Positions 5,086-5,466 of a stretch of DNA of 5,466 nucleotides are shown here, piece after piece; the first letter of the stretch is position 1, and each line of letters starts with the position of its first letter. Position numbers and translations under genes: made by a program. The stretch is taken from positions 1-5,466 of the forward strand of contig JAITMW010000049.1 of the NCBI GenBank assembly GCA_031277155.1, written 5' to 3'. The DNA comes from Clostridiales bacterium (GTDB lineage: Bacteria; Bacillota; Clostridia; Lachnospirales; WRAX01). The notes beneath the pieces were generated by a model. That model had not been told where the DNA came from. It did no database searches and was given only the letters and a program-made list of their open reading frames with translations.

Positions 5086-5367
5086 ATGCTAAAAATGAAT
5101 TTGCAATTTTTTGCCAGCAAAAAGGGTGTTGGCTCCTCCAGAAACGGTCGAGAATCCGCCTCAAAACGCCTGGGCGCAAAGCGCGCCGACGGCCAAATTG
5201 TGCGCGCCGGCAACATCCTATACACCCAGCGCGGCACAAAAATACACCCCGGCAACAATGTGGGCCGCGGCAACAACGACAATCTCTTTGCCCTGGTGGA
5301 CGGCCGCGTCCGTTACGAACGAATGGGCCGCGACAAAAAAAAGGTCTCCGTATATCCCGTTGCATAA
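5086..5367 (+). CDS. rpmA: 50S ribosomal protein L27 with Prp-cleavable N-terminal extension
   Basis: L27 sits near the peptidyl transferase centre. The 93-residue precursor begins MLKMNLQFF (1-9) followed by ASKKGVGSSRNGRESASKRLG (10-30). Prp is expected to cut between F9 and A10 to expose the mature N-terminus that reaches toward the P-site tRNA. The core signature is present (GNILYTQRG at 42-50, GTKIHPGNNVG at 50-60), with T47 where Arg is common in the family pattern. The ATG at 5086 is preferred over the in-frame ATG at 5065 because GAGGTG (5073-5078) lies 7 nt ahead and the product then matches the known precursor start; the longer version would also overlap the end of prp. It lies 17 bp after prp and is the last gene in the window. 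Confidence 0.97.
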   Translation: MLKMNLQFFASKKGVGSSRNGRESASKRLGAKRADGQIVRAGNILYTQRGTKIHPGNNVGRGNNDNLFALVDGRVRYERMGRDKKKVSVYPVA

Positions 5368-5374
5368 TAGACCT

Positions 5375-5403
5375 GTTCGGAAACCCTGTCGAACCAATTT
5401 TTT
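5375..5403 (+). terminator. Weak candidate intrinsic terminator after rpmA
   Basis: GTTCG (5375-5379) and CGAAC (5390-5394) form a 5-bp stem with a 10-nt loop, followed 3 nt later by six T (5398-5403). It begins 7 nt after the rpmA stop. The stem is short, so termination may be partial. Confidence 0.45.
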
Positions 5404-5421
5404 CAAAGCGGCAAGGTGGCA

Positions 5422-5451
5422 GGGATTTTCCCCGGTTTTGGGAAAATTCCC
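5422..5451. repeat. Imperfect inverted repeat near the right edge
   Basis: GGGATTTTCCC (5422-5432) pairs with GGGAAAATTCCC (5440-5451) over 11 bp, with one bulged T and a 7-nt loop. No T-run follows on either strand. No gene start is visible between rpmA and the window end; it could be part of a repeat or leader that continues to the right. Confidence 0.6.
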
Positions 5452-5466
5452 GAGAGCCGTAGCGAG

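Noticed and set aside
5031..5462. A 143-codon frame overlapping prp and rpmA
   Set aside because: It is an out-of-frame reading of two recognised genes with no motif of its own.

Overview
The window carries core housekeeping genes of a low-to-moderate GC Gram-positive bacterium, most likely an uncultured member of the Clostridia (Bacillota). Three things point there: the rplU-prp-rpmA operon, an L27 that starts with the cleavable MLKMNLQFF extension found in Bacillota and relatives, and an L21-type leader upstream of rplU. The rest of the gene set (S15, PNPase, dUTPase, BioY) fits but is not diagnostic. Genus cannot be fixed from the sequence.

Left part (1-1103). An unrecognised reading frame runs in from the left edge and ends at 189. 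It is followed by about 195 bp without a convincing gene (190-384), rich in short palindromes and possibly a dispersed element. On the minus strand, a consensus promoter (1074-1103) drives a leucine tRNA (980-1063) with a perfect 15-bp hairpin (938-975) just after it. Only 10 nt beyond the hairpin starts bioY, the biotin-uptake S component (927 down to 385).

Middle part (1140-4333). Divergent from the tRNA, an extended -10 promoter drives rpsO (S15) behind a foldable leader, then pnp (polynucleotide phosphorylase) 32 bp later, then dut (dUTPase). The pnp-dut junction is unusual. A perfect Shine-Dalgarno sequence sits on the pnp stop, a 13-bp tandem duplication and a strong GC hairpin follow, and the dut start has no Shine-Dalgarno of its own.

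Right part (4311-5466). A perfect TTGACA-17-TATAAT promoter with an extended -10 overlaps the end of dut. It drives a structured L21-type leader, then rplU (L21), prp (the protease that trims L27) and rpmA (L27). The Prp here is notable because the stretch holding its catalytic His is about six residues shorter than in known relatives, although L27 keeps the site Prp cuts. A weak terminator and an imperfect inverted repeat fill the last 99 bp. The GTPase gene obg, often next in this operon, does not begin inside the window.

The genes serve translation (S15, L21, L27, Prp, tRNA-Leu), RNA turnover (PNPase), nucleotide hygiene (dUTPase) and vitamin uptake (BioY). I see no CRISPR array, transposase, phage or defence gene. 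The points of interest are regulatory and protein-level oddities in a conserved region, not a new multi-gene system.
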